Below are positions 40,848-50,333 of a stretch of DNA of 64,000 nt, piece after piece. A model generated the notes under the pieces. It saw nothing but the letters and a program-made list of their open reading frames with translations. It had not been told where the DNA came from and made no database searches. The DNA is from Paludibacterium sp. B53371. Its GTDB lineage: Bacteria > Pseudomonadota > Gammaproteobacteria > Burkholderiales > Chromobacteriaceae. Positions within the stretch are counted from its first letter, which is position 1; every line of letters starts with the position of its first letter. The position numbers and the translations under genes are program-made. Location: assembly GCF_018802765.1 (NCBI RefSeq), contig NZ_CP069163.1:3482311-3546310 (forward strand), in the 5' to 3' direction.

Positions 40848-42995
40848 CTAAGGTCTCTGAGACCCGGTGTCGCCGACTCGGCGTGCCAGCTCGGCCAGTT
40901 GCTCCGGGGCCATTGGTCTGGCACAGAGAAAGCCTTGTACATAGTCACAGCCCAACTGGCGCAACAGGTTTAGCTGGGCGATGGTCTCCACCCCCTCGGC
41001 AACCACCTTGAGTCGCAGGTTATGCGCCAGCTGAATGATGGAGGCGGTAATGGCCGCATCCTTTTCGCTGGTGTCGATGTGGTCGATGAACGATTTGTCG
41101 ATTTTCAGCGCATCGATGTCAAAATCCATCAGATAGGCCAGCGAAGAATAGCCGGTACCGAAGTCATCGATCGAAAGCCGCACCCCCAGTTCGCGCAATT
41201 GCTCCAGCACCTGATGATTGTCGCTGGTGTTTTCCATCAGGATCCCTTCGGTGACTTCCAGCTCCAGCAAGCAGGGGGGAAGTGCATTGTCCTTCAGGAT
41301 GCGCGCCACCGTGGATACCAGTTGCGGATTGCCAAATTGCCGTGGCGAAAGATTAATGGCGACCGGACAGTCGTCGGGCAGGACGGCCGCCTGTTGCCAG
41401 AGGCGACGTTGCCGGATGGCCGTTTCCAGCACCCATTCCCCCACACGGTTGATCAGTCCGGTCTGCTCCATCAGGGGAATGAAGACATCCGGCTGTACGG
41501 TGGTATTGGCTCTGCGCCAGCGCATCAGGGCTTCCAGGCCGATCAGCCGCTGGCCATCGACATCGAACTGCGGCTGATAATCCAGATAAAACTCATGCTG
41601 ATCCAGACCGCGGCGAATGCCCTGCTCCAGCAGCATGCTGGCCTGCGCACGCGCATTCAGTTCCGGGGTAAAGAATTCGAAGGTATTGCGCCCCAGGCTT
41701 TTGGCGCGATACATGGCCAGATCGGCGGCCAGCATCAGATTGTCGGTATCGCTGCAGTTGTCGGGGAACAGGGCAATCCCGATGCAGGCACCCAATGAGA
41801 GGGTGTGATTGCCGAGCTCAAAGGGCGCCTCCAGGCTTTGCAGCAGTTTGCGTGCCACCAGTGCGCCATGTTCGACCTCTTCCAGATCATCGACAATCAC
41901 CGTGAATTCGTCCCCGCCCAGACGCGCTACCACATCCTTGGCGCGCAGGGCGAGCTGCAGTCTTTGTGCCACCGCCTGCAGGACACGGTCACCCAGCTCA
42001 TGGCCCAGCGTGTCGTTGATATCCTTGAAATGATCCAGATCGATGAAGAACAGGGCCAGGTGCTGGCCGGAGCGCGCCGCCCGCAAGACCGCTCCGGCCA
42101 GCGTCTGTTTGAGGCCATGACGGTTGAGCAGGCCGGTCAGCGCGTCGGTGACGGCCTGTCGGCGCAGTTGCTCTTCCAGTTTCTTGTGATGGCTGATGTC
42201 CTGGAAAACGATGACCGAGCCACTATGTTCACCGGGCAGCGGCGCACAGCTCAGTGCCACCGGCAAGGTATCGCCGTCCAGCCGGCGCAGCATGGTGTCG
42301 GTGAGTCGCAGAGCACGACGCGATTTCCAGTAGCTATAGAAAACCGTGTTCTCCCAGGCCGGCTCTTGCGCACCATGAACATGGCCGATTTCGGTGAAGT
42401 GCAGGCCAAGCAGCCGTTCTGGCTCGGCTGCCAGCAGTCGCAGTGCTGTCGGATTGGCGAAGTCCACTCGGCCATCCGGGGTCAGCCCCAGCACGCCCTC
42501 GTCGGCGGCGTTGAGCATCGACTCGTAATATTGTTTTTGTGCCCCCAGCAGCTGATTGACCCGATGCAGGTCGCGCTTGTATTGATCCAGGGCCAGAAAC
42601 TGTTTGACCTTGCCGCGCAGGATGGCGGCACTGATGGGTTTGAGAATGAAGTCGATGGCACCATCGCGATAGCCATCAATGATCAGTTTTTCATCCCGGG
42701 CATAGGCGGTGACAAAAATGGCCGGGACATCACTGGTGCGACGATTCGAGCGCATGGCACGCAGGACTTCGAAACCATCCATGCCCGGCATGCTGACATC
42801 CAGCAGGACCAGCGCCACGTCTTCGCTGTAAAGAATTTCCAGGGCGGTTTCACCCGACTCGGCCAGCAGGAGGTTGGCGCCGCACTCCTGCAGGATTGCC
42901 TGCAGGACCACCAGATTATCCTGACGGTCATCGACCAGCAGGATCTGTGGGGGGGACGGGGCGGCCAGATGACCCCAGTCAATCGCATCGTTCAT
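40848..42995 (-). CDS. Response regulator with PAS, GGDEF and EAL domains (cyclic-di-GMP turnover)
   Basis: 715 residues: REC (about 16-135, phosphoacceptor Asp in LVLLDVSMPGMDG), PAS (about 155-285), GGDEF (about 290-450) and EAL (about 465-710). The GGDEF motif (RLGGDEF) is intact. EAL residues are also intact: LEALMRW, NLSPRQF, LEVTEG, IDDFGTGYSSL, LKIDKSF, VAEGVE. It could therefore make or degrade cyclic-di-GMP, switching by phosphorylation. It starts 8 bases after the hybrid kinase, its probable phosphodonor. Confidence 0.92.
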   Translation of the reverse strand: MNDAIDWGHLAAPSPPQILLVDDRQDNLVVLQAILQECGANLLLAESGETALEILYSEDVALVLLDVSMPGMDGFEVLRAMRSNRRTSDVPAIFVTAYARDEKLIIDGYRDGAIDFILKPISAAILRGKVKQFLALDQYKRDLHRVNQLLGAQKQYYESMLNAADEGVLGLTPDGRVDFANPTALRLLAAEPERLLGLHFTEIGHVHGAQEPAWENTVFYSYWKSRRALRLTDTMLRRLDGDTLPVALSCAPLPGEHSGSVIVFQDISHHKKLEEQLRRQAVTDALTGLLNRHGLKQTLAGAVLRAARSGQHLALFFIDLDHFKDINDTLGHELGDRVLQAVAQRLQLALRAKDVVARLGGDEFTVIVDDLEEVEHGALVARKLLQSLEAPFELGNHTLSLGACIGIALFPDNCSDTDNLMLAADLAMYRAKSLGRNTFEFFTPELNARAQASMLLEQGIRRGLDQHEFYLDYQPQFDVDGQRLIGLEALMRWRRANTTVQPDVFIPLMEQTGLINRVGEWVLETAIRQRRLWQQAAVLPDDCPVAINLSPRQFGNPQLVSTVARILKDNALPPCLLELEVTEGILMENTSDNHQVLEQLRELGVRLSIDDFGTGYSSLAYLMDFDIDALKIDKSFIDHIDTSEKDAAITASIIQLAHNLRLKVVAEGVETIAQLNLLRQLGCDYVQGFLCARPMAPEQLAELARRVGDTGSQRP

Positions 42996-43002
42996 GGTGT
43001 TC

Positions 43003-44763
43003 TCATGTCGCAGAGGGTTGCAGCAGCTTGCTGAGCAGCGTCAGCAATGCCTGCCTTTGCACCGGTTTAGCCAGATAGTCATCGGCACCGGCCGCCAGAC
43101 ATTTTTCCCGGTCGCCTTTCATCGCCAGGCCGGTCAGGGCCAGTATCGGTTTGTGAAAACACAACTCCTGCCGCAATGCTGTTGTGGCCTGATAACCATC
43201 CAGCACCGGCATCATCATGTCCATCATCACCAGTTCGATATCCGGTTGCTGACGGACGATATCCAGCGCCTCCTGGCCATTGCGGGCCACGCAGACGTTC
43301 ATCCCGGCCTCTTCCAGCAGGCTGCTCATGGCAAATACATTGCGGATCTCGTCATCGACCAGCAGCACTTTGCGTCCTGAGAGTTCGGGAGGAAGCGCCA
43401 GGGGCATATCGGCAGACGATTTTGTCTCGTCAAGCCGGCGCAGGGGCGTGTCAGCCAGTTCGTCGGGCAGCAGCGGCAGTCGCAGGGTGAAGGTACTGCC
43501 AAGCTGTGGTTCACTGCGCACCTGCAGGTCGCCACCCAGCAGCGTGGCGAGCTGTCGGGCGATGGCCAGTCCCAGACCCGTGCCGCTGAACTTGCGGCTG
43601 GCACTGCCATCCAGCTGGACAAAGGCTTGAAAGATTTCTTCCTGCTTGTCCGGCGGGATGCCGCAACCCGTGTCGGCGACAGAAAAGCTCAGCCAGGGCT
43701 CGGCGAATGCCAGGCGTATGTGGATTTGCCCGCCCGCGGGGGTAAATTTGCAGGCATTGGAAAACAGGTTTTTCAGAATCTGATAGGTGCGCTTGAAGTC
43801 CAGTACGATGCTATCGGGCAGATCGGGCGCCATCTCACATTGCAGCGACAGCTGGCGTGACTCTGCCATCGGGGCGAAGGCGCGCTGCAGGTAGCTGCAC
43901 AGCTCCGACGTGAGCATCTGCTCCTTGTGCACCTCCAGTTTTCCCGCCTCGATGCGCGACAGATCGAGAATGTCTTCGATCAGTGCCAGCAGATCACAAC
44001 CCGACTGATGGATGATTTCTGCATAGTTGATCTGGCGTGGCAGCAAATTGTGTTGCGGGTTGGCACACAATTGTTCGCTGAGGATCAGGATACTGTTCAG
44101 CGGTGTGCGCAGTTCGTGCGACATATTGGCCAGAAACTCGGATTTGTAGCGGCTGGCTCGCTCTACCTCGGCCGCCTGGGCGTGAAAACGCCCTTCCACG
44201 GCCCGGCGCTCCGAGATGTCGATGATGGAGCTCAATACCATCGTGCCCTTGCTGGTTGCCAGCGGGTTAAGACCGATCTCGACCGGAAAGACGCTGCCAT
44301 CGCGGCGGCAGGCGAACAGCTCCCGGCCCTGGCCCATGGCACGGCTGGTCATCGCCTGCATGAAGCCCTGGCGCAGCATGACATGCTTGCCTCGCAACGC
44401 GGGGGGCAGCAAGGTTTCGACCGGTGCGCCGATCAGTTCCTGCTGGCTATAGCCGAACCACGCTTCAGTGCGGGCATTGAGTGCGGCGATGCGGCCATCG
44501 CGGTCGATCACGACGACGGCGTTGGGGATGGCCTCAATGAAAGGGGCCAGACGGGCACGGAAGTGAGCCCAGGATTGCAGACGAAACGACAGCCACTGCA
44601 GTGGCGCGGGAAAAATGAGTACCGTCAGCCCGATGAGCAGCTGCAGCCATAACCAGTCATGACGATGACCGACCATCAGCAGGCCGGCGACTGATAGCAG
44701 ACACAGGATGACCCAGGCGGCAGACAAACGCCCCAGTATGGTGGGTGGTGCTGGACCCGGCAT
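43003..44763 (-). CDS. Membrane hybrid sensor histidine kinase (PAS-HisKA-HATPase-REC)
   Basis: 586 residues: two closely spaced membrane helices (about 14-31 and 38-56) with almost no periplasmic loop, PAS (about 75-190), HisKA with phosphoacceptor H216 in NMSHELRTP, an ATPase domain (FSNACKF, DTGCGIP, GTGLGLAI), and a C-terminal receiver (MMDMMMPVLDGY). The small sensor region suggests a membrane-state or cytosolic cue. The ATG at 44763 with a GGAGGGAG site is the likely start; upstream in-frame codons are unsupported. It is co-transcribed with the GGDEF-EAL regulator. Confidence 0.9.
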   Translation of the reverse strand: MPGPAPPTILGRLSAAWVILCLLSVAGLLMVGHRHDWLWLQLLIGLTVLIFPAPLQWLSFRLQSWAHFRARLAPFIEAIPNAVVVIDRDGRIAALNARTEAWFGYSQQELIGAPVETLLPPALRGKHVMLRQGFMQAMTSRAMGQGRELFACRRDGSVFPVEIGLNPLATSKGTMVLSSIIDISERRAVEGRFHAQAAEVERASRYKSEFLANMSHELRTPLNSILILSEQLCANPQHNLLPRQINYAEIIHQSGCDLLALIEDILDLSRIEAGKLEVHKEQMLTSELCSYLQRAFAPMAESRQLSLQCEMAPDLPDSIVLDFKRTYQILKNLFSNACKFTPAGGQIHIRLAFAEPWLSFSVADTGCGIPPDKQEEIFQAFVQLDGSASRKFSGTGLGLAIARQLATLLGGDLQVRSEPQLGSTFTLRLPLLPDELADTPLRRLDETKSSADMPLALPPELSGRKVLLVDDEIRNVFAMSSLLEEAGMNVCVARNGQEALDIVRQQPDIELVMMDMMMPVLDGYQATTALRQELCFHKPILALTGLAMKGDREKCLAAGADDYLAKPVQRQALLTLLSKLLQPSAT

Positions 44764-45252
44764 GACGATTCCCTCCCTCCAGGGACCCTCTGAACAAGGG
44801 ATCTCCCTCGCATTCCTGCCCGGCAGGGCAAGGCCCGCCGGGGAAATCACTTGTTCAGAAGGTGCCGGTCAGGATACGCAGCGACACGAATCAAATTCAC
44901 CGGAAAGATGCGTTCAGGAGCCTGCGGCGATGGTCATCCAATATGGATAGATATACAGATGAAATATTGACTTAGCCTAATGATATTGCAAGTCATTTTT
45001 CCGTCGGCCTGCCCTCTCGGACAGGCGAAGGTGCCCAGTTAGTGTTTCTTGAAAAAGGGGACGGGGTAAAGTTTCGCCCGTCAGGGAAAAAAGTGTGCCT
45101 TGAAGGGGAAAAAAGCTCTCTATATCGGGGCATATTTGCCTTGCGTGTCTTTTCAGCGCCGATGAGGGGATTACATTACCCCCTTTCTTGAAAATGCACG
45201 TCAGGACCACCTGGAGGAATTCAGGGACGGCTGGCTCCGAAAGGAAAACAAA
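44764..45252. other. Intergenic region between the kinase operon and hdc
   Basis: A divergent promoter region without a gene. Near the kinase there is an inverted repeat (CTGAACAAG at 44790-44798 with CTTGTTCAG at 44850-44858). Nearer hdc are short G/C stems (GACGGG/CCCGTC at 45060-45082; GGGG/CCCC at 45166-45182). The hdc promoter could use TTGAAG at 45100 with TATATC at 45121, but that spacing is short. Confidence 0.5.
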
Positions 45253-46389
45253 ATGCCTCTGTCCATCGAAAACCAGAACAAGCTGGATGCTTTCTGGGCT
45301 CATTGTGTCAAGAACCAGTACTTCAATATTGGTTACCCTGAGTCGGCCGACTTCGATTACGGCAGTCTGGAGCGCTTCATGCGCTTTTCCCTGAACAATT
45401 GCGGCGATTGGGGGGAGTACTGCAACTACCTGCTGAATTCTTTCGAGTTCGAAAAAGACGTCATTCGCCATTTTGCCCAGCTGTATCGCATTGCGTTCGA
45501 TCAAAGCTGGGGTTACGTCACCAATGGCGGCACCGAAGGCAATATGTTCGGCTGCTATCTGGCACGCGAGCTGTATCCGGACAGCACCCTGTTCTATTCG
45601 CGTGAAACCCATTACTCGGTAGCCAAGATCGTCAAAATGCTGCGCATCAAATCCCAGGTGGTGGATGCCTTGCCCAATGGCGTAATTGACTATCAGGATC
45701 TGATGCGCAAGATCAGCCAGAGTGGTGATCGTCATCCCATTCTGTTTGCCAATCTGGGAACCACGGTCAAGGGAGCGATCGACGACATCGGCCGGATTCA
45801 GCGCCTGATGCAACAGGCCGGCTTTGCCCGCGAGGATTACTATATTCATGGCGATGCCGCACTGAGCGGCATGATCCTGCCCTATGTCGACGAGCCGCAG
45901 CCCTTCAATTTTGCCGACGGCATCGATTCGATCAGTGTGTCGGGCCATAAAATGATTGGCACCCCCATGCCTTGTGGCGTGGTGCTGGCGCGCAAGGCCA
46001 ATGTGGACCAGATCTCGGTTGAAATCGACTATATCGCCGCGCACGACAAGACCATCACCGGCTCGCGTAATGGTCATACGCCGCTGATGTTGTGGTACGC
46101 CATTCATGCGACCCGGTTTGACGAGCAGAAACGCCGTATCGGACATTGCCTGCAAATGGCCCAGTATGCCGTGGATCGTTTCCAGGCCTGCGGCATTGAT
46201 GCCTGGCGCCACCGCAACTCGATCACCGTGGTCTTCCCTTGCCCGTCCGAGGCCGTGTGGAAGAAGCATTGCCTGGCGACCTCGGGTGAGTATGCCCACC
46301 TGATCACCACGGCCCATCATCTGGATACGCAGGCCATTGATGCGCTGATTGATGATGTCGTGGCCGATCTGGCTGCAGTGGCTGCCTGA
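45253..46389 (+). CDS. hdc: Pyridoxal-phosphate-dependent histidine decarboxylase
   Basis: 378-residue group II decarboxylase that converts histidine to histamine and CO2, consuming a cytosolic proton. By recall it matches the Morganella/Raoultella enzymes along its length: [65 protein letters not shown]. The PLP lysine is K233 in VSGHKMIG; H120 stacks on the ring and D201 holds its nitrogen. The start follows AAGGAAAA. The next genes are two HisRS-like proteins, then a PotE/CadB-like antiporter. With the hisJQMP-type importer at 58-62 kb it forms a plausible histidine-driven acid-resistance or energy system. Confidence 0.95.
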   Translation: MPLSIENQNKLDAFWAHCVKNQYFNIGYPESADFDYGSLERFMRFSLNNCGDWGEYCNYLLNSFEFEKDVIRHFAQLYRIAFDQSWGYVTNGGTEGNMFGCYLARELYPDSTLFYSRETHYSVAKIVKMLRIKSQVVDALPNGVIDYQDLMRKISQSGDRHPILFANLGTTVKGAIDDIGRIQRLMQQAGFAREDYYIHGDAALSGMILPYVDEPQPFNFADGIDSISVSGHKMIGTPMPCGVVLARKANVDQISVEIDYIAAHDKTITGSRNGHTPLMLWYAIHATRFDEQKRRIGHCLQMAQYAVDRFQACGIDAWRHRNSITVVFPCPSEAVWKKHCLATSGEYAHLITTAHHLDTQAIDALIDDVVADLAAVAA

Positions 46390-46453
46390 TCACGGTGGTA
46401 AATCTGTCACAATGACGCCAGGAACATGAGTTTGGCGCCAGGAGACGGAGAAC

Positions 46454-47485
46454 ATGATAGCCAGCGATGCAGCATATGGCCGTACGCCAGAGGTGAGTCA
46501 TCTGCGTTACCGGGTCGAAAGCCAGATCCGTACGGTCATGCATCGCTATGGCTATCAGGAGTTGCGCCTGCAGGCGCTGGAGGAGGATGTCCTGCGCGGC
46601 GATGTCTCGCCCAGTCTGCGCCCGGATGGCCTGCCCTCTTGCGTGCGCGCGGTGCTCGCCATGCATCAGCCCCCGCGGCGTACCCCCGAACGACTCTGGT
46701 TCATCGGCCCGGTGCTCTGGCACAGTCCGCAAGGACCGCGTCAGACCGTGCAGTTTGGCATTGTGACCTTCAATATGCCCACCCCGGCCATCGAGGCCGA
46801 ATTGGTGCTGCTGGTGCGGGATGTGTTCCGCATGACCGGCCTGGCCCACCTGCTGTCGCTGTCGGTGCACAATCTCGGCTCCTGGCAGGAGCAGGCCCGG
46901 TCCGGTGCTCAGCGGCTGGGCGTTGCCAGCCGGCAGCATTTTGCCGAATGGACCCGGCTGCTCGATCAGCTGGGGGTCCGTTGGCAGCCTGCCGCTGATC
47001 CTTCGGTCGGCAAGCATTACTTCAATCATTCGGTCTTCGACTGGCGCTGGCGGGATGCCACGCAGGAAGACAGTCTGTGTATCGGCGGTCGCTGCGATGA
47101 CCTGGCCACCCAACTGAGCGGACGGCCATTGTCTGTGGCCGGTCTGGCCATTGATGTCGAACAACTGATGCAGGTGCTGTGCGAACACCATTTGTCGGAT
47201 AGCCGTGCGGTGCCCCGGGTGTCGCTGAGGGCAGAAAGCCGTGAGCAGGCGACCGATCTGGTGTTGCTGGGGCATGCCCTGCGTGACCAGCTGCCCGGTT
47301 TTCGTATTCGTACCCTGCTGTCCGGCATGGCGCTGGATGAGATCCCTGATCCGGTGGACTGGCGGCTGACCCTGTTGCCGGATGGCCGTTTGTCGGTCTG
47401 GTCGCTGGCGCAGGGCCCGCTGGGCATCCTGTCGCAGCCGGCGCTGCTGCAGCGCATGCAGTCCCTGTCCGCTGCGGGAGACTGA
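46454..47485 (+). CDS. Degenerate histidyl-tRNA synthetase-like protein (no RAYT domain)
   Basis: 343 residues with a class II HisRS-like core. Recognisable are motif 1 (RYGYQELRLQALEE), the ATP/histidine-site stretch SLRPDGLPSCVRA, motif 2 (LWFIGPVLWHSPQGPRQ, about 81-97), the HYFNHSVFDW strand (188-197), IGGRCDD (210-216) and motif 3 (VAGLAIDVEQLM). Key residues are missing: the motif 2 Phe-Arg is Leu-Trp, the catalytic Arg of the RGLDYY loop is Val, GGRYD is GGRCD, and the motif 3 Glu-Arg is Glu-Gln. It should not charge tRNA. Like HisZ it may be a regulatory paralogue, but no hisG is near. It is followed after 2 bases by the RAYT-HisRS fusion. Confidence 0.8.
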   Translation: MIASDAAYGRTPEVSHLRYRVESQIRTVMHRYGYQELRLQALEEDVLRGDVSPSLRPDGLPSCVRAVLAMHQPPRRTPERLWFIGPVLWHSPQGPRQTVQFGIVTFNMPTPAIEAELVLLVRDVFRMTGLAHLLSLSVHNLGSWQEQARSGAQRLGVASRQHFAEWTRLLDQLGVRWQPAADPSVGKHYFNHSVFDWRWRDATQEDSLCIGGRCDDLATQLSGRPLSVAGLAIDVEQLMQVLCEHHLSDSRAVPRVSLRAESREQATDLVLLGHALRDQLPGFRIRTLLSGMALDEIPDPVDWRLTLLPDGRLSVWSLAQGPLGILSQPALLQRMQSLSAAGD

Positions 47486-47487
47486 GC

Positions 47488-49329
47488 ATGCCGCGCAAGG
47501 AAAGACTGCTGGTCACCGAACTGCCCCAACTGATCGCGCTGCGCGGCAACAACAGTGAGCTGTTGTTTCACGACGAAGCGGATCATCGGACCTTTGTCGG
47601 CCATCTGCGCCAGGCCTGTGAGCGATCGGGCATCCGATTGCATGCTTTCGGGCTGTTGCCCTCCCAGGTCTATCTGTTGCTGAGCACCGATGACAAAACC
47701 ACGCTGGCGCGGTTTTCCCAATATCTCGGCCGGGTCTACGTGCCCTACTTCAATCGTCGTCACGGGCGTAGCGGCGTGTTGTGGGAGGGCCGATATCGCA
47801 GTGCAGGCATCGAACCTGCGGGGTATTTTCTGCTGTGTCAGAAGTACATTGAGTTGCGGGCGCAGGAAGCCGGCAGCGAGGTTGATCCTGTCTGGCTGAG
47901 CAGTGCGCCGGCGCATCTCGGCATGCACCGGCTGGATTTCCTGACGCCTCATCCTGCCTGGCTGGCGCTGGCGCCGGATGATTCCGGCCGTCAGGCCCGC
48001 TACCGACAGTTTCTTTCGGTGGCACTCGGTGCCACCTTTATCCACCGGGTGGAAACCTGTCTGAGACAGAATAGTGTCCTGGCCAATCTGAATGATTGCC
48101 TGGCACTGGAGAGTCGTCTGCAGGTGCCGGTGCGGCCGCGTCCTGCCGGACGACCGCGCAAACACTACCCCGACCGGCTCGAATACTGGACCAGGCTGGA
48201 AGGCGTGGCACGTCAGGTGATGCAGGGTGAGGACTACCGGGAAATTCGCCTGCCTCTGCTGGATGAGAGCAATGAAGCCGATGACTGGGCCGCGAGACTG
48301 CTGAGCGATGGCACCATGGGCTGTCTGCAGGCGATTGCCGAACAGCATCTGACCGAACTGCCGGCACGGCTGTGGTATCAGGGGCCGATGTTCCGCACGC
48401 ATCATCTGGACGGCCGTCAGCTGGAGCAGTTCCATCAGATCGGCGCCGAAGCCCTGGGTTACGATGATGTCGATATCGAGCTGGAGCAATTGCTGCTGGA
48501 GCATGCGCTGCTGCAGCGGCTGAAGCTGCTGCCCTGGGTCGAGCTGCAGATCAATAGTCTGGGTACGCCGCGCGAGCTGGCTCGATATCGGGCCTTGCTG
48601 CGGCAGCATTTTGCCCCGGTGCTGGCCGGACTCGACCCGCTGGCGCAAGGTAGTCTGGCCTCTGCCCCAGAGGTGCTGCTGGGCGGTCGCCTGGCCGGCG
48701 TGCCGCGCGAGCTGATCGAGACCGCTCCCGGCATCATGAATTGTCTTTCCAGTGCCAGTCTGGTCCGGCTGGAGCGCCTGACGTCCGCCCTGACCCAGGC
48801 GGGCTTGCCGCATAGTGTCCGCACCGATCTGTTCCCACACCGACCCTTCTATCAGCAGAGCTTTCATGAATGGCAGACGGCTGCGCTGGAGGAACATTCG
48901 GTGGTCTGTCGTGGTGGCCGATATGACGAGATGGCGGCGCGCATCATTGGCCGACCTGTGCCGGCCTGCGGATTTGCCTTCATGGTCGAGCCATTGTTGC
49001 AATTGGCTGAGAAGGCCCGCAGCCAGCCACTGGTGACCCACGTCCGCCGCGACATTGTCATCTTGCCGGCAGAAAGCCATGACATCGCCTTTGCCCTGCA
49101 GGTGGGCAGTATGCTGCGTGAAACCTTTGCTTTCCTGGCGGTAGAGAACGACTTGTCCACCGGGGGACTGGCTGCCCGGCAGCGCCGCGCGAGCGGGCAT
49201 GGCACCCGCCTGCTGTTGACCGTCTCGGCGCTCGATGACCGGATCGAAATCCTGGAGGTCGCCGAACAAATCCGCTCGGGCTGTCGTCGCGAGTCCCTGA
49301 TCAGCAAACTCAGATTGCTGCTGGCCTGA
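47488..49329 (+). CDS. RAYT (Y1 transposase-like)-HisRS-like fusion protein
   Basis: 613 residues in two parts. Residues 1-225 are a full-length REP-associated tyrosine transposase: RGNNS (19-23), HAFGLLPSQVYLLL (52-65), FNRRHGRSGVLWEGRYRS (88-105), the tyrosine helix QKYIELRAQEAG (Y120), the SVLANLNDCLALESRL segment and the AGRPRK end (220-225). The HUH metal motif, normally NHVH, reads SQVY (59-62), so DNA cleavage is unlikely. Residues 230-613 are HisRS-like: RLWYQGPMFRTHHLDGRQ (motif 2, Arg kept), FHQIGAEALG, INSLGT, FYQQSFHEW, CRGGRYDE and CGFAFMVEPLL. The catalytic Arg of RGLDYY and the motif 3 Arg are lost. It probably binds nucleic acid and/or histidine as a regulator. Confidence 0.85.
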   Translation: MPRKERLLVTELPQLIALRGNNSELLFHDEADHRTFVGHLRQACERSGIRLHAFGLLPSQVYLLLSTDDKTTLARFSQYLGRVYVPYFNRRHGRSGVLWEGRYRSAGIEPAGYFLLCQKYIELRAQEAGSEVDPVWLSSAPAHLGMHRLDFLTPHPAWLALAPDDSGRQARYRQFLSVALGATFIHRVETCLRQNSVLANLNDCLALESRLQVPVRPRPAGRPRKHYPDRLEYWTRLEGVARQVMQGEDYREIRLPLLDESNEADDWAARLLSDGTMGCLQAIAEQHLTELPARLWYQGPMFRTHHLDGRQLEQFHQIGAEALGYDDVDIELEQLLLEHALLQRLKLLPWVELQINSLGTPRELARYRALLRQHFAPVLAGLDPLAQGSLASAPEVLLGGRLAGVPRELIETAPGIMNCLSSASLVRLERLTSALTQAGLPHSVRTDLFPHRPFYQQSFHEWQTAALEEHSVVCRGGRYDEMAARIIGRPVPACGFAFMVEPLLQLAEKARSQPLVTHVRRDIVILPAESHDIAFALQVGSMLRETFAFLAVENDLSTGGLAARQRRASGHGTRLLLTVSALDDRIEILEVAEQIRSGCRRESLISKLRLLLA

Positions 49330-50056
49330 GTGCACGGAAATCGTTAAAGCAATAATCGTGCCAATTTATTGTTATTTGCCCATGTGGTGATCAGGGTTGT
49401 TTGCGCGTCAAAAACAATAAGTCGTTGAATTTGTGAATACTTAAGTAAACTCTGATGTTGTTTGCGTGGCTGAGTTATGCTCATTTACGACGTTTTTCTG
49501 ATGTTCGGCTGTTTTCCCCTTGTCGCCCGTTCGTGCCGACAAATCATGCCCCTTGCGCTGAACGCAAATCGACTTCTCTGTAGTGTTTTTCGCTGACTGA
49601 TCGCGGTGAATCATTCTGTTTTATCAGGAAAAACAGCATTTTACGGCCAAAATCAGGAAGATTTCCCCATGTGAGCTAAGTCAAAAGTGCTGTCAGACAG
49701 GCTGGTGTTGTCTTGCGCCTGTGCTATAACGCAAAAAATTCTCTGCGACTGTTAATGATTTTGGGCCCAGTGCTGGTTTCTGCGCGATATTGAACGGTCG
49801 TTCTGCTGTCATGTCCCGTATTTACTATGGCGGGATCGTCCCTGACGCGGTCGGATAGTGGTCACAGTTGGCGCGCATGATTAGAAAATTGCCTTATCTA
49901 TCCGGCATGTGCAGCGCTTGTTTTATTTTTGCCAGTAATTTGAGCGTCAGAATGCCAGGTGCGTGACTGGGCAAAATTAATTCGAACTGCATGTCTCGAT
50001 TATTCTTTCGTCATTGCATTTATGCTGCAGCGCAATGTGCGGAATTGAATTGGAAC

Positions 50057-50070
50057 TTGATGTGCATCAA
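50057..50070. promoter_or_regulatory. FNR/ANR-type binding site upstream of the antiporter gene
   Basis: TTGATGTGCATCAA is a perfect TTGAT-N4-ATCAA box. About 30 bases downstream is an AT-rich -10-like stretch (50095-50103), which puts the box near -41.5, the class II activation position. This predicts induction at low oxygen from a promoter about 300 bases before the start codon. Confidence 0.6.
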
Positions 50071-50333
50071 GTAGTGAAGTTGTCATCGGAAGCACATTAT
50101 ATACAATTCTGAATATTACCAATTTCTCATATTTGTGACGTGAAGCAGTGGGCTTCAGCTTGTAGCGATTCTGGTTGGGCAAACGCATGGTGTGCCTGAC
50201 CGATGGCGTAACCCGGTAGTTTCGGGGGTTGTACAGAATCCCGGTCTTATCGTAACGAGAGTCCGGGCGCATGCCGGATCAAGGAGGTTGTCGGGCAACT
50301 GGCGATCACCAGGGATGCGAAAGCCAATTGGTC

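Noticed and set aside
47488-48163. An active IS200/REP transposase insertion interrupting a HisRS gene
   Set aside because: The frame runs without break into the HisRS part, the HUH residues are lost, no terminal hairpins or target duplications are seen, and the second gene is a full-length fusion rather than a disrupted one.
46454-49329. HisZ (regulatory subunit of ATP phosphoribosyltransferase) for the HisRS-like genes
   Set aside because: No hisG or other histidine biosynthesis gene is adjacent, one protein carries a RAYT domain, and the setting is histidine breakdown. Kept as unknown paralogues.
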